Below, piece by piece: positions 27,105-35,392 of a stretch of 64,000 nt of DNA (the stretch's first letter is position 1; each line of letters starts with the position of its first letter). The position numbers and the translations under genes were made by a program. The stretch is from assembly GCA_937879855.1 (NCBI GenBank), contig CALFMO010000009.1, positions 186,001 to 250,000 on the forward strand, written 5' to 3'. Under the pieces are notes generated by a model that saw nothing but the letters and a program-made list of their open reading frames with translations, searched no databases and was not told the origin of the DNA. This stretch comes from an uncultured Acidobacteriaceae bacterium. Its GTDB lineage: Bacteria; Acidobacteriota; Terriglobia; Terriglobales; Acidobacteriaceae.

Positions 27105-27190
27105 GCGAGCTTTGCGAAGTTCTCAGCGATCTCTGCGGTCAAAAGCTTTTAACCGCGGAAAGCGCTGAGACTGCGCAGAGTACGCGAAGA
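27105..27190. repeat. Copy of the CTCTGCGGTTAAA repeat
   Basis: Contains TCTCAGCGATCTCTGCGGTC, a central AAAAGCTTTT and TTAACCGCGGAAAGCGCTGA, related to the inverted repeat at 18512-18633. It lies in the 244-base gap between the SGNH hydrolase and moaA; I see no gene there. Confidence 0.75.
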
Positions 27191-27288
27191 ATTCTTCCCT
27201 CGCCGCCGCGGCCCGGGTATGCCCAAAGGCCGATGCGGTCGGAAACCTTACTTTCACATTATAGGACGCGGCGGAAGGAAAAGAAGAT

Positions 27289-28092
27289 TCAAGGTTTCGA
27301 ATTGGCAAGCGTTTTTTCGATTGCCGCCTCGGCCAGCGGAGCCATGATCTTGTACCCCGCCGCATTTGGATGCAGCCCATCGTCGGCAAGATCCTTCTTC
27401 ATAAGGCCTTTGTCGTCGACCAGGGCGCTGAAATAGTCGAGGTAGACGCAGCCGTTGGAAGCCGTTGCGCAGTAATCTTTCAGCCAGCGATTGAGCGCCA
27501 GAATCTTCTCCGGCGAGCGCTGCGCAAAAAAATCCTGCGACTTGGGCGTGTAGTTGTGCACTGGCAGCACCGAAGAATAAATCACTTTGATGTCGTGGGC
27601 ACGGGCCAGTTCCGCCAACGACGCATAGTTGGCCTCGATGTCCTCGACCCGCATCGGTCCGGTATTGCCGGCTATGTCGTTGGTTCCCGCAAGAATCATG
27701 ACAACTTTCGGCTGCAGATCGATGACATCCTGACGAAACCGCACCAGCATCTGCGGCGTGGTCTGTCCTCCGATACCGCGGTTAACGTAGGGCTTGCCAG
27801 GAAAATATTCGTCGATGTGCCAAATGTCGGTGATGGAGTCGCCGAAAAACACAACGCGATTCTCGCCGGGGGCGGGCGGCCTGAGCGCAGCATTCGCCTC
27901 ACGATAGCGCGCCAGTTGGCCGTAATCGTCCGTGAACACGGCGATGCGCGAGGCCCGGTACTTATCCAGCCCAGCGAAGCCGGTGGTGGGAATGGAAGGT
28001 TGCGCTTGCGGTGCAGCTTGTGCGAACGCGCTCAGAGTCACCGCCAGTACAGCGATGAACTGTGTAATGGTCCGATAGTTGTTCCAGTGCAA
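27289..28092 (-). CDS. Exported SGNH/GDSL-family hydrolase
   Basis: A secreted esterase- or lipase-type hydrolase of 267 residues. The signal peptide is TITQFIAVLAVTLSAFAQA. The catalytic serine lies in VVFFGDSITDIW (block I), glycine in NRGIGGQT (block II), asparagine in ILAGTNDIAG (block III), and the Asp-His pair in ADDGLHPNAAGYKIM (block V). All four conserved blocks are intact. Such enzymes deacetylate sugars or cleave lipids; the substrate is not evident. Confidence 0.9.
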   Translation of the reverse strand: MHWNNYRTITQFIAVLAVTLSAFAQAAPQAQPSIPTTGFAGLDKYRASRIAVFTDDYGQLARYREANAALRPPAPGENRVVFFGDSITDIWHIDEYFPGKPYVNRGIGGQTTPQMLVRFRQDVIDLQPKVVMILAGTNDIAGNTGPMRVEDIEANYASLAELARAHDIKVIYSSVLPVHNYTPKSQDFFAQRSPEKILALNRWLKDYCATASNGCVYLDYFSALVDDKGLMKKDLADDGLHPNAAGYKIMAPLAEAAIEKTLANSKP

Positions 28093-28168
28093 AAGGCGCC
28101 TCCAGAAACGGCTGTTCAGAATTTACCAGCGAGTCAAGCCAATCATACGCATAACGCCGCAAGTCAAT

Positions 28169-28621
28169 TCAGAGGATATGCTCGATTTCAACATCACCCC
28201 ATTTGCGCAGCAGATACTCCGCCACCAACCGACGATGACAATTTTCAGGAGTGGGTTCGCTGCAGAGGAGGCATGCGCCATCGATAACTTCGCGGGCGAG
28301 CGTGTCTTCCACCTTACGCTCCGCCATTAAGGCAAGAAATTTCGCTTCGTAGTCTGGCCATACGCCATGATTTTTCTTGTATTCGTCGAGCATTGCTTGC
28401 GTGGGCGCCAGTTCGGACATTTGCACATACTGGATTGAAAGGATGGCCTCACAGAAAAACTGCAGGTCATCCCGCTTGGAGAAGCCGGCCAGCTGTGAAA
28501 CATTATTCAGTCGCACGTCAATCAAACGCTGCAATCCCGGACGCCGAAGCTTGCCAAAAAAATCGCGTGCCGACTTTTTCGTAAATCCGATGGTAAACAC
28601 CTTCATCGGCGCGGGCTCCAT
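28169..28621 (-). CDS. DUF488-family protein (second copy)
   Basis: A 150-residue DUF488 protein. Key segments: KVFTIGFTKKSARDFFGKLR, LIDVRLNNVSQLAGFSKRDD, YVQMSELAPTQAML and the conserved Cys-containing end CLLCSEPTPENCHRRLVAEY. It starts three bases after the stop of the other DUF488 gene on the same strand, making the pair part of one operon. DUF488 proteins have no firmly established activity, to my knowledge; the conserved Cys/His/Arg cluster suggests an enzymatic or nucleotide-related role. Confidence 0.88.
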   Translation of the reverse strand: MEPAPMKVFTIGFTKKSARDFFGKLRRPGLQRLIDVRLNNVSQLAGFSKRDDLQFFCEAILSIQYVQMSELAPTQAMLDEYKKNHGVWPDYEAKFLALMAERKVEDTLAREVIDGACLLCSEPTPENCHRRLVAEYLLRKWGDVEIEHIL

Positions 28622-28624
28622 GCG

Positions 28625-29218
28625 CTAAGCCGATACTTTGCTTGCGGAATACTCAATTTGCTCCGCTTGCTTCTCGTAGGCCATCGCAACCAGCTCATCT
28701 CTTGTGAGGAAAAGATGGTTCTCCTGAATACCATGCACCGCCAGAAGGCGGAGCAATAAAGCATCGTGATCTTCCAGGCTTCCATCCTCGAAGATATGCC
28801 GCACGCCGACATTTTTTTCGTGCAGGTATCTCGCGATCAAGATGGAGCGATGGCAGCTGATCGGCTCCTTCTCGGCACACAGAATCGCGACTCGAAAATT
28901 CTCCATCTTCGCCAGCAGGCATTCGATCCCACGCTTAAACAGCGGCGTCTGCGCGATCAGCACATATTGCGCCCGGCCATCACGGTAGCAGGCGCGATCT
29001 TCAGAACGCGCTCCCAACTCGTGGCCCAGAAAAAAATATTCTCGCCCGGAATTCTTGAGAGCCCTGGCCAGGGCCTCGCGATTGAATTGAGGATTAAAGC
29101 GGCTGTATGGCCGCGACCTGACGTCGGCGACGGCTGTAATGCCGTGCTGGTCAAGCAGCGACAGCAGATGCTCGCTGCTGCCGTTCGAATGTCCAATGGT
29201 GTAAATGGTTTCGTTCAT
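28625..29218 (-). CDS. DUF488-family protein (first copy)
   Basis: A 197-residue DUF488 protein of the more typical form: IYTIGHSNGSSEHLLSLLDQ, AVADVRSRPYSRFNPQFNRE, YFFLGHELGARSED and CAEKEPISCHRSILIARYL. These cover the family's GHS motif, DVR motif and the C...CHR motif. It has an extra C-terminal 40 residues compared with the other copy (LLAVHGIQENHLFLTRDELV). The ATG overlaps the stop of the upstream DuOB-like gene by four bases. See the DuOB entry for the operon. Confidence 0.9.
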   Translation of the reverse strand: MNETIYTIGHSNGSSEHLLSLLDQHGITAVADVRSRPYSRFNPQFNREALARALKNSGREYFFLGHELGARSEDRACYRDGRAQYVLIAQTPLFKRGIECLLAKMENFRVAILCAEKEPISCHRSILIARYLHEKNVGVRHIFEDGSLEDHDALLLRLLAVHGIQENHLFLTRDELVAMAYEKQAEQIEYSASKVSA

Positions 29219-29907
29219 GGCGAAACGCGGATGACTCCTGCAATCAGCTTGTAACAGGCATTCTGCGCGTCGAACTTTTCACTGAGGCTAATACACAGGA
29301 TGGGGTTCTGCAACTCGGTGCAGAAGCCGTCAGGATTTAATAGAATCGGTTTTTCGACGATGGGATCAGTGATGGCTAAGAGATAATCGTAGCCGGCCAG
29401 CGAAAAATGTCCCCGAACTCTACGTCTTCCGAGGCCTCGGTCGGCGCCTTCCGTCGCCACAGTAATCTTCAACACCTCCGGTTGTACGAGGACGAGAGAA
29501 TATTGCTGTTGCTCTGCGATCGGAGCTGGAACTCGGTCATTGAGACCGCTTGCGGTAGACTCGCCATTCATCCACAAAGGGCCAGGCCGATCGAGCGCTG
29601 ATAACAACTGCCGCGCAGTAACCCGCCCGGCGAACCTCCATCGCACGCTGGTGTCGACCAGATGATTTTCCCGTTGGCATCCTGACGGTCGTGGCCCCAG
29701 CAGACCCACCTCGATTAAGTCAAGCAACTGGGGATCGCGCCAGGTTTTGCGATACCATCGTTCCGCGCTGAGTTCGCCCCGGTCGCGCGCACTGACCGGA
29801 CGGCACCACGGACCCAATCTCTGACCGTCCCATTCCTTTCCAGCCACGCAGCGCCCAGTAAGCTTGCGCGAATTCGCCAGGCAGACAATGGTTTTGGTAT
29901 ACGGCAT
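29215..29907 (-). CDS. DuOB-like (dual OB-fold) protein linked to DUF488
   Basis: A 230-residue protein that heads the three-gene operon. Its opening MPYTKTIVCLANSRKLTGRC followed by VAGKEW matches, as I recall it, the 'dual OB-containing' family proposed to bind nucleic acid. The next segments, LGPWCRPVSARDRGELSAER and LLDLIEVGLLGPRPSGCQRE, fit OB-type strands. The C-terminus HFSLAGYDYLLAITDPIVEK is also family-like. Gene overlap with DUF488 suggests a shared complex. The biochemical role is not known. Name given from memory of the family, not a search. Confidence 0.65.
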   Translation of the reverse strand: MPYTKTIVCLANSRKLTGRCVAGKEWDGQRLGPWCRPVSARDRGELSAERWYRKTWRDPQLLDLIEVGLLGPRPSGCQRENHLVDTSVRWRFAGRVTARQLLSALDRPGPLWMNGESTASGLNDRVPAPIAEQQQYSLVLVQPEVLKITVATEGADRGLGRRRVRGHFSLAGYDYLLAITDPIVEKPILLNPDGFCTELQNPILCISLSEKFDAQNACYKLIAGVIRVSP

Positions 29908-30054
29908 GGCCGCAGTACAACAGCAAAGTCTCGTAGAAAATTTTAGCGCTGAGTGAGGTATTTCCGTCCTAGCCGACTAGAATTCTTCCACCGGATCTTC
30001 CCAAAATGGACAAACCACTGGGTTAAGCAATGTTATGCTTATCTGAAGCCGCCT

Positions 30055-30243
30055 ATGAACACTGCCAAACAAGACGTCGAATCTTTGCTGAGTAAGCTGC
30101 CTGACAACTCTTCGGTCGAGGACATCCAATACCATCTCTATGTCCTCGACAAGGTGCGTCGCGGGCTTGAGGACGCGCGAGTCAATGGCACGTTCTCCCA
30201 AGAGGAAGTGGAAAGCCGCCTCAGCAAATGGCTCACCGAGTAG
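30055..30243 (+). CDS. Antitoxin of a parDE/relBE-type module
   Basis: A 62-residue mostly helical protein (MNTAKQDVESLLSKLPDNSS, then EDIQYHLYVLDKVRRGLEDA and EEVESRLSKWLTE) directly upstream of, and overlapping by 16 bases, a ParE-like toxin frame. The size, helical nature and overlap fit an addiction antitoxin. The ATG at 30055 is chosen; the longer frame to 29953 has no support. Because the toxin is frameshifted, this antitoxin may be a leftover. Confidence 0.8.
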   Translation: MNTAKQDVESLLSKLPDNSSVEDIQYHLYVLDKVRRGLEDARVNGTFSQEEVESRLSKWLTE

Positions 30244-30511
30244 ATTGGTCTCGGCGCGCTCTGCAGGATCTCGAAAGCATCGCCGAATACATAGCGACCG
30301 ACTCCGCGACCTAGCAGGCATCGTTGTGAAGAAGATTGTAAGCCAGGCGAGAACGCTGGCGAAGTTCCCGCGCGTCGGCCACAAAGTTCCTGAATTTGAT
30401 GACGAGAATGTCCGCGAGGTATTGGTATACAGCTATCGGATTATCTACCGACTCCAGAAAGATGCTGTAGTAATTGCGGCCGTAATCCACGGCAAGCGCA
30501 TTCTGCGGTAA
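30228..30511 (+). pseudogene. Frameshifted ParE/RelE-family toxin
   Basis: Frame one starts at ATG 30228 and reads MAHRVDWSRRALQDLESIAE then YIATDSAT, a normal ParE beginning, before stopping at TAG 30312-30314. The next frame continues as LAGIVVKKIVSQARTLAKFP, RVGHKVPEF, VREVLVYSYRIIYRLQ and ends VIHGKRILR at 30511, a normal ParE end. Adding one base after ACCTA (restoring TAC for the expected tyrosine) joins both halves. So a single-base deletion, real or a sequencing error, has broken the gene. Toxin activity is probably lost. Confidence 0.85.
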
Positions 30512-30566
30512 TCAAATCTACTTTAATTCGCAACCTAAGGTTCCGTGATCATGAACCTCTTAGCGC

Positions 30567-32282
30567 TCACATCCCGTCGTAATTCGGTCCGCCGCCGCCT
30601 TCGGGTGGCACCCAGGTGATGATCTGGTACGGGTCGGCGATGTCGCAGGTTTTGCAGTGGACGCAGTTGGACGGGTTCAGGCTGATGCGTTTGCCATTCG
30701 GCTGGCTTGCGTCTTCCACCATTTCGTAAACGTTGGCGGGGCAGAAATTTTGGCAAGGGCTGCCGTATTCTTTTACGCAGCGCGAGTTGCAGATGTTGGT
30801 GTCGTGAATCACGAGGTGCGCGGGCTGGTCCTCCTCATGCTTCGTGCCGGAGTGATAAAGGTCAGTCAGCTTGTCGAAGGTGAGCTTGCCATCGCCCTTG
30901 GCAGGGCCGAGCAGGTGGGCTTCGGGGCCTCCATTCTGTGGCAACTCGGATAGCTTGCGCATGTGCTCAAACCCGGCTTCTGCGGGATAGCGGTTGCGCA
31001 CGCCACGTCCGCCAGTGATCGTCTGCACTCCGACATGGAACATGCCCGCGTACATTCCGTGCTCGAAGCCCTGATGAAAGTTGCGCACCTTCCAGAGTTC
31101 GTCTTTGATCCAGCTTGATTCCACCTTTTTCTGGAACGCGCCGAGCGTCGCCGCCGACGAGTCATCTTTGGTCAGCGCTTCAAACGCTGTCTCGGCCGCG
31201 AGCATCCCGCTCTTGATTGCCAGATGAATTCCTTTGAGCCGCGCCGAATTGAGGAAGCCGGCAGAGTCGCCCAGAATCATCCACCCGTTGCCGGCAACCG
31301 GCGGAATCGCCCACCAGCCGCCGTAAGGCATCGACTTCGCCCCATAGCGAATCATCTTGCCGCCTTCGAGCAACTTCGCCACAAAGGGATGCCGCTTGAA
31401 CTCCTGCAACACGCGTTGCGGATCGAGGCGCGGGTCGGCATAATCGAGCCCGGTCACAAAGCCGAGCGAGACCACGTTGTCTTTCGACCCGTAAATCCAC
31501 GCGCCGCCGTATTCTTTTGTGGTGAGCGGCCAGCCCATGGTGTAAATCACTTCCCCCGCCGCGATGCGCCCCGCAGGCACCTCCCAGAGTTCTTTGACGC
31601 CGACTCCGTAGGTTTGAGGGTTAGCGTTCTTGTTGAGATCGAACTTTGCCACGAGCTGTTTGGTTAACGACCCGCGTGGCCCCTCGGCGAGGATGACCAC
31701 TTTCGCCTGTAAATCGTAGCCCGGCTCGAAGTTTGATTTCGGATGACCTTCCTTGTCAACGCCCTTGTCGTCGGTCTGAACGCCGGAGACGCGATCGCCG
31801 TCGAACAGAAGCTCAGACCCCGCGAAACCGGTAAAGACGGTGATTCCAGTTTCTTCCACCTTGCTGCCCAGCCACTTCACAAAACGGTTCAACGAGATCA
31901 CATAGTTGCCATGATCGCGCAGAAACGGCGGCGTGATGGGAAGTTTGAACTTGCCCTTCTCGGTGAGAAAGTAGACGGCTTCCTTGGTAACTTCAGCATC
32001 GAGCGGAGCTTCCTTTTCAAATCCGGGTAGAAGCTCACGCATCGACCGTGGGTCAAGCAGCGCGCCGGAAAGACAGTGCTGCCCAACCTCACGCGCCTTC
32101 TCCAGCACGTAGATGTTTTCTTTGCTGAGCTGCGAATCAGGATGCGCGGCGTTGTGCGCGTCAATCAACTGCGCGAGCCGCAAAGCACAAGCCATCCCCG
32201 CCGGTCCGCCGCCGACGATCACCACGTCGGCAGGCATCTGAGGCCGCTCTACACCTTCGATAGGTTTGCGGAAAATCAACAT
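30567..32282 (-). CDS. Electron transfer flavoprotein-ubiquinone oxidoreductase
   Basis: Membrane-associated flavoprotein that passes electrons from reduced ETF to quinone. The FAD fold begins VVIVGGGPAGMACALRLAQL. GALLDPRSMRELLPGFEK and FVTGLDYADPRLDPQ are typical of the family. A C-terminal ferredoxin-like part holds the 4Fe-4S ligands (CVKEYGSPCQNFCP, then NCVHCKTCDIADP) and the WVPPEGGGGPNYDGM end. Length 571 residues matches the eukaryotic and bacterial enzyme. It follows etfB-etfA, with a hicBA module in between. Confidence 0.95.
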   Translation of the reverse strand: MLIFRKPIEGVERPQMPADVVIVGGGPAGMACALRLAQLIDAHNAAHPDSQLSKENIYVLEKAREVGQHCLSGALLDPRSMRELLPGFEKEAPLDAEVTKEAVYFLTEKGKFKLPITPPFLRDHGNYVISLNRFVKWLGSKVEETGITVFTGFAGSELLFDGDRVSGVQTDDKGVDKEGHPKSNFEPGYDLQAKVVILAEGPRGSLTKQLVAKFDLNKNANPQTYGVGVKELWEVPAGRIAAGEVIYTMGWPLTTKEYGGAWIYGSKDNVVSLGFVTGLDYADPRLDPQRVLQEFKRHPFVAKLLEGGKMIRYGAKSMPYGGWWAIPPVAGNGWMILGDSAGFLNSARLKGIHLAIKSGMLAAETAFEALTKDDSSAATLGAFQKKVESSWIKDELWKVRNFHQGFEHGMYAGMFHVGVQTITGGRGVRNRYPAEAGFEHMRKLSELPQNGGPEAHLLGPAKGDGKLTFDKLTDLYHSGTKHEEDQPAHLVIHDTNICNSRCVKEYGSPCQNFCPANVYEMVEDASQPNGKRISLNPSNCVHCKTCDIADPYQIITWVPPEGGGGPNYDGM

Positions 32283-32345
32283 TTGGATTTCGCCTTTCGC
32301 TTAGCAACTCAGTCGAACCGACACCACTAAGTCCTCTACATCGTT

Positions 32346-32537
32346 TCACCGAAGCGGGTCGGGCACGCCAAGTTGCTTGCAGATGCGGATAGCGGTGGGG
32401 TTCTTAACTTCGCGATGCCTTGGAACAGTACTCGTGCGCTGGGCGACGGGATTGAAGTAGACGCTATGTTTTGCACCCTCTCGAAACAGCGAGCAACCGT
32501 GTGCTTCGAGGTGCCGAATCAGGTCTACACGTTTCAC
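32346..32537 (-). CDS. hicA: HicA-family mRNA interferase toxin
   Basis: A 63-residue HicA toxin, an RNA-cleaving protein with a dsRBD-like fold. The catalytic histidine is in FREGAKHSVYF, matching the family pattern G-x-x-H. The VKNPTAIRICKQLGV end is typical. It follows hicB by four bases on the same strand. Here the order is antitoxin first, toxin second, the reverse of the commonest arrangement but known for this family. The catalytic residue is intact. Confidence 0.9.
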   Translation of the reverse strand: MKRVDLIRHLEAHGCSLFREGAKHSVYFNPVAQRTSTVPRHREVKNPTAIRICKQLGVPDPLR

Positions 32538-32541
32538 ATTG

Positions 32542-32778
32542 TCACGCTACGGAGACCTTGATTTTCTCCCGCATAATTTTCTTACCTGGACTTCGCTTCC
32601 CCGTCAGTTCGCGATTCGCTTCCAAAAGAATTTCAATTGCATCACGTAAATTGTCGCGAGCTTCTTCCAAAGTGTCGCCTTCGGAGATTGCACCAGGGAG
32701 TTCTTCAGCGTAGGCCAAGAAACCGCCACCTTCCGACTCTGAGACTTCTTCAAATACTGCTGTAAGAGTCATATCCAT
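32542..32778 (-). CDS. hicB: HicB-family antitoxin
   Basis: A 78-residue HicB antitoxin of the short form, with the partial RNase H-like domain FLAYAEELPGAISEGDTLEE and the helix ARDNLRDAIEILLEANREL. The short basic tail KIMREKIKVSV is present but there is no separate DNA-binding domain, so DNA-binding autoregulation is uncertain. It is 61 bases from the end of etfA. The pair is inserted between etfA and the ETF-QO gene. Confidence 0.88.
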   Translation of the reverse strand: MDMTLTAVFEEVSESEGGGFLAYAEELPGAISEGDTLEEARDNLRDAIEILLEANRELTGKRSPGKKIMREKIKVSVA

Positions 32779-32839
32779 GTTCTTATTTTACGCATCTTGT
32801 CCAGGCAAGCGGGAGCGACTAGGATGCTACCTCCAATTG

Positions 32840-33835
32840 CTACCCGCCCGCCTTCGCCTTCTTCACTTCCTCAATCAGCGCCGGCACGATGTCGAACAAA
32901 TTTCCCACGATCGCGTAATCTGCAATCTCAAAAATCGGCGCCTCCGAATCTTTATTCACGGCGATAATCGCGCGTGAGCCTTTCATTCCCACAATATGCT
33001 GAATCGCTCCGCTGATGCCGAGCGCAAGATACAGCTTGGGCGCTACGGTTTGTCCCGACGATCCTATCTGGCGATCCATCGGAAGCCAGCCCGAATCGCA
33101 GATTGGACGCGACGCTGCCAGGTCTCCGCCCAGCGCGTCGGCCAGTTGCTTGGCGATCTCGATATTTTTCTGCTCTTTGATCCCGCGTCCCACGGCCACG
33201 ATGATCTCAGCCTGCGTCAGGTCGACCGCCTGCTTGGCTTCCTTGAAAACTTCCTGCGGCTGGTTGCGGATGACGCCGTCCGCGATCTCAACACTCACAG
33301 TTTCGACGGGAGCCGCGCCGGCGCCAGCTTCGGCCTTGTCGCCGCGAAACGCGCCGTTCTGAAACGTTGCGAACCACGGCGCGTCGCTGGTAAAGCTGAC
33401 GTCCGCCGCCAGCTTGCCCTGAAACATCTGCCGCGTAAAAACGAGTTTCCCGCCTTCGTTCTTGAAGCCGATGCAATCGCTGATGACGGTGCGCCCCATG
33501 GCCGTGGCCAACTTGGGCACGAAGTCACGCACTTGGTAGGTATGCGGCATCAGCACCAGCTTGGGCTGCTTCGCGGTAAGGAACTGCTTCAGCGCGGCGG
33601 CAAATGCGTCCGGCGTGTAGGGCTCGAGTTTCGGAGACTCGACCGCATACACCTTCGCAACTTTTTTTGCCGCGACTTCGGCAGCAATTGATGCTGCCCT
33701 GCCGCCGACCACCGCCGCTTCGAGAGTCCATCCGGTAGCGGACGCAATGGCTTGTCCCGCCGTGATGGTCTCCCATGAGACGCGATTCAGTTTGCCTTCG
33801 CGCTGTTCGACTACTACCAAGATGGAATCAGCCAT
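32840..33835 (-). CDS. etfA: Electron transfer flavoprotein alpha subunit
   Basis: FAD-carrying subunit of ETF. The N-terminal domain starts SILVVVEQREGKLNRVSWET. The FAD-binding C-terminal domain is visible in VVAVGRGIKEQKNIE-like segments (IIVAVGRGIKEQKNIEIAKQ), DSGWLPMDRQIGSSGQTVAP, LYLALGISGAIQHIVGMKGS and IIAVNKDSEAPIFEIADYAI. Length 331 residues is normal. It follows etfB by 104 bases, a gap that holds a palindromic repeat. Confidence 0.95.
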   Translation of the reverse strand: MADSILVVVEQREGKLNRVSWETITAGQAIASATGWTLEAAVVGGRAASIAAEVAAKKVAKVYAVESPKLEPYTPDAFAAALKQFLTAKQPKLVLMPHTYQVRDFVPKLATAMGRTVISDCIGFKNEGGKLVFTRQMFQGKLAADVSFTSDAPWFATFQNGAFRGDKAEAGAGAAPVETVSVEIADGVIRNQPQEVFKEAKQAVDLTQAEIIVAVGRGIKEQKNIEIAKQLADALGGDLAASRPICDSGWLPMDRQIGSSGQTVAPKLYLALGISGAIQHIVGMKGSRAIIAVNKDSEAPIFEIADYAIVGNLFDIVPALIEEVKKAKAGG

Positions 33836-33876
33836 GATGAGTTCTCAGTTCCACTCGCAATCGCTAATGTTTATTT

Positions 33877-33915
33877 GGGGACAGCCGCCTCGGCTGTCCG
33901 CCGAGCGAAGCTCGG
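33877..33915. repeat. Palindromic repeat between etfB and etfA
   Basis: A GGGGACAGCCGCCTCGGCTG palindrome followed by the hairpin CCGAGCGAAGCTCGG. It separates two genes of one operon. Confidence 0.85.
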
Positions 33916-33939
33916 CCCGCCAGAGCGCCCGCGCCACAC

Positions 33940-34710
33940 TTACAGCACGCGCAACTCGTTGCGCAGTTTGTCCACTACTTTCTTCGCAATTTCTCCCGCC
34001 GACCCTTCAATGTGCTCCGTCTTCTTCGTCTTCTGCGGCACATAAAGGCGTTCGATCTTCTGCAGATTTTCCCCAATCGCCGATTGCACATCCGACAGCG
34101 CCACCTTGCGCAACGGCTTGTTCTTCGCCTGCTTAATGCCGATCAGCGTGGCATAGCGCAGCTTATTGATGCCCGACTGAATCGTCAGCACTGCGGGCAT
34201 CGGCATGTCGACGAACTGAAAATATCCTGCTTCGAGCTCGCGCTTCACCCGGATTCCGCCGTCGGTCTTCTCAATCTGCATGATGATGGTCGCGTGCGGC
34301 CATCCCAGCAACTCGGCCAGGATCACACCAGTCTGGGCGTAGCCGTAGTCATCGGATTGCAGCCCAGTAAAGATCAGGTCGAAGCTTTCATCTTTGATCG
34401 CTGCGGCGAAGGCCTTAGCCGTGTTAAACGCGTCCAGACCGACAAACTTAGGGTCCTCCAGATGAATCGCGCGATCCGCCCCCTTGGCGAGCGCCTCGCG
34501 CAGCACCTGCTGGGCACGCGCCGGGCCGCTCGTAATTACTACGACTTCGCCTTTGTGCTTCTCTCGCTGGCGCAGCGCCTCTTCCAGCGCATACGCGTCC
34601 GGCTCATTGACTTCGTACGAGACATCTTCGCGGATCCACGCGCCGGTTTCGTTGAGCTTGAGCGGCGCGTCTTTCTGCGGCACCTGCTTCATGCAAACCA
34701 GGATTTTCAA
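33940..34710 (-). CDS. etfB: Electron transfer flavoprotein beta subunit
   Basis: AMP-carrying subunit of the ETF heterodimer, taking electrons from acyl-CoA and other dehydrogenases. Family segments: KILVCMKQVPQKDAPLKL, YEVNEPDAYALEEALRQREK, VVVITSGPARAQQVLREALA, GLQSDDYGYAQTGVILAELL and the adjacent LGWPHATIIMQIE. Length 256 residues is normal. It leads the etf operon; a perfect 20-base palindrome lies 100 bases upstream. Confidence 0.95.
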   Translation of the reverse strand: MKILVCMKQVPQKDAPLKLNETGAWIREDVSYEVNEPDAYALEEALRQREKHKGEVVVITSGPARAQQVLREALAKGADRAIHLEDPKFVGLDAFNTAKAFAAAIKDESFDLIFTGLQSDDYGYAQTGVILAELLGWPHATIIMQIEKTDGGIRVKRELEAGYFQFVDMPMPAVLTIQSGINKLRYATLIGIKQAKNKPLRKVALSDVQSAIGENLQKIERLYVPQKTKKTEHIEGSAGEIAKKVVDKLRNELRVL

Positions 34711-34810
34711 GAGTAGGACTCCTTCTCTCTTATGGCGTCAGGAAGGTATGAGGAAACGTGTAAGTATAAATGAGCATCCTGTGCGAGAGGAAATGCGGCA
34801 GCAATATTTC

Positions 34811-34830
34811 TTCGTGATTCGAATCACGAA
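34811..34830. promoter_or_regulatory. Perfect 20-base palindrome upstream of etfB, possible operator
   Basis: TTCGTGATTCGAATCACGAA is an exact palindrome, located 101-120 bases before the etfB ATG. A related GTGATT-N2-AATCAC sequence lies at 20366. This size and perfect symmetry fit a dimeric regulator's binding site. The regulator is unknown. Confidence 0.5.
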
Positions 34831-34880
34831 ATTTTCCGCGCCTCGAAGTGGATCCGAGCGCGTAGCGCACGAAGCCTTAG

Positions 34881-34926
34881 CGCCGGCATCTTGCCGGCTG
34901 TCCCGAGGGCGTCGTGCCCTCGGCGC
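34881..34926. repeat. Palindromic repeat (GCCGGCATCTTGCCGGC type)
   Basis: Two adjoining palindromes, GCCGGCATCTTGCCGGC and CGAGGGCGTCGTGCCCTCG. Related copies are at 41610 and 42714. It lies upstream of etfB in a 271-base gap where I see no gene. Confidence 0.8.
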
Positions 34927-34981
34927 CGCGAAAACATATCAATGCGGAGGTTTTGCCGCAGGCTTTACAGCCGATGAAGCC

Positions 34982-35257
34982 CTATTCCGTAAACACCACC
35001 GATTGCACGCCCGAGATATCGAACCGCTTCCGGCAGCGCATATTCTTGCAGGCCATCATGTCGTCTTTGCGCAGCATGTATGAGCGGGCCTTGGCGAAGC
35101 GGGCGCGGTCCCGTTCGTCGGCGCGACCGGAGAGTTGCCGCTTCTTGGTTCGCACCACCCAGGTCACTTCGTATTCCGCCGCCTGGTGGCAATGCGGACA
35201 ATTCAGCGAAGCGACCTTCTTCTCCTGCTTCTCGTCAAAAAAATCGCGCTCTTCCAT
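34982..35257 (-). CDS. Small zinc-ribbon-like protein, unknown function
   Basis: A 91-residue protein beginning MEERDFFDEKQEKKVA. It has two Cys pairs, CPHCHQ near residue 20 and CKNMRCRKRF near residue 70, that could bind one zinc. The region between is very basic (TKKRQLSGRADERDRARFAK). No signal or membrane helix is seen. I do not recognise the family. It is divergent from the small basic gene at 35393. Confidence 0.65.
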   Translation of the reverse strand: MEERDFFDEKQEKKVASLNCPHCHQAAEYEVTWVVRTKKRQLSGRADERDRARFAKARSYMLRKDDMMACKNMRCRKRFDISGVQSVVFTE

Positions 35258-35392
35258 AGAATCGCAGCCCGAAGCGTTGGGCTCCGGGCAACTATGAATT
35301 ATTGCACATTTAACGGCTACACGATTCTTAAACGACGGCTATAGCGCAACGCGTTACACTCGCTTCCAGCCCGACCGAACGGAAAAATACGT

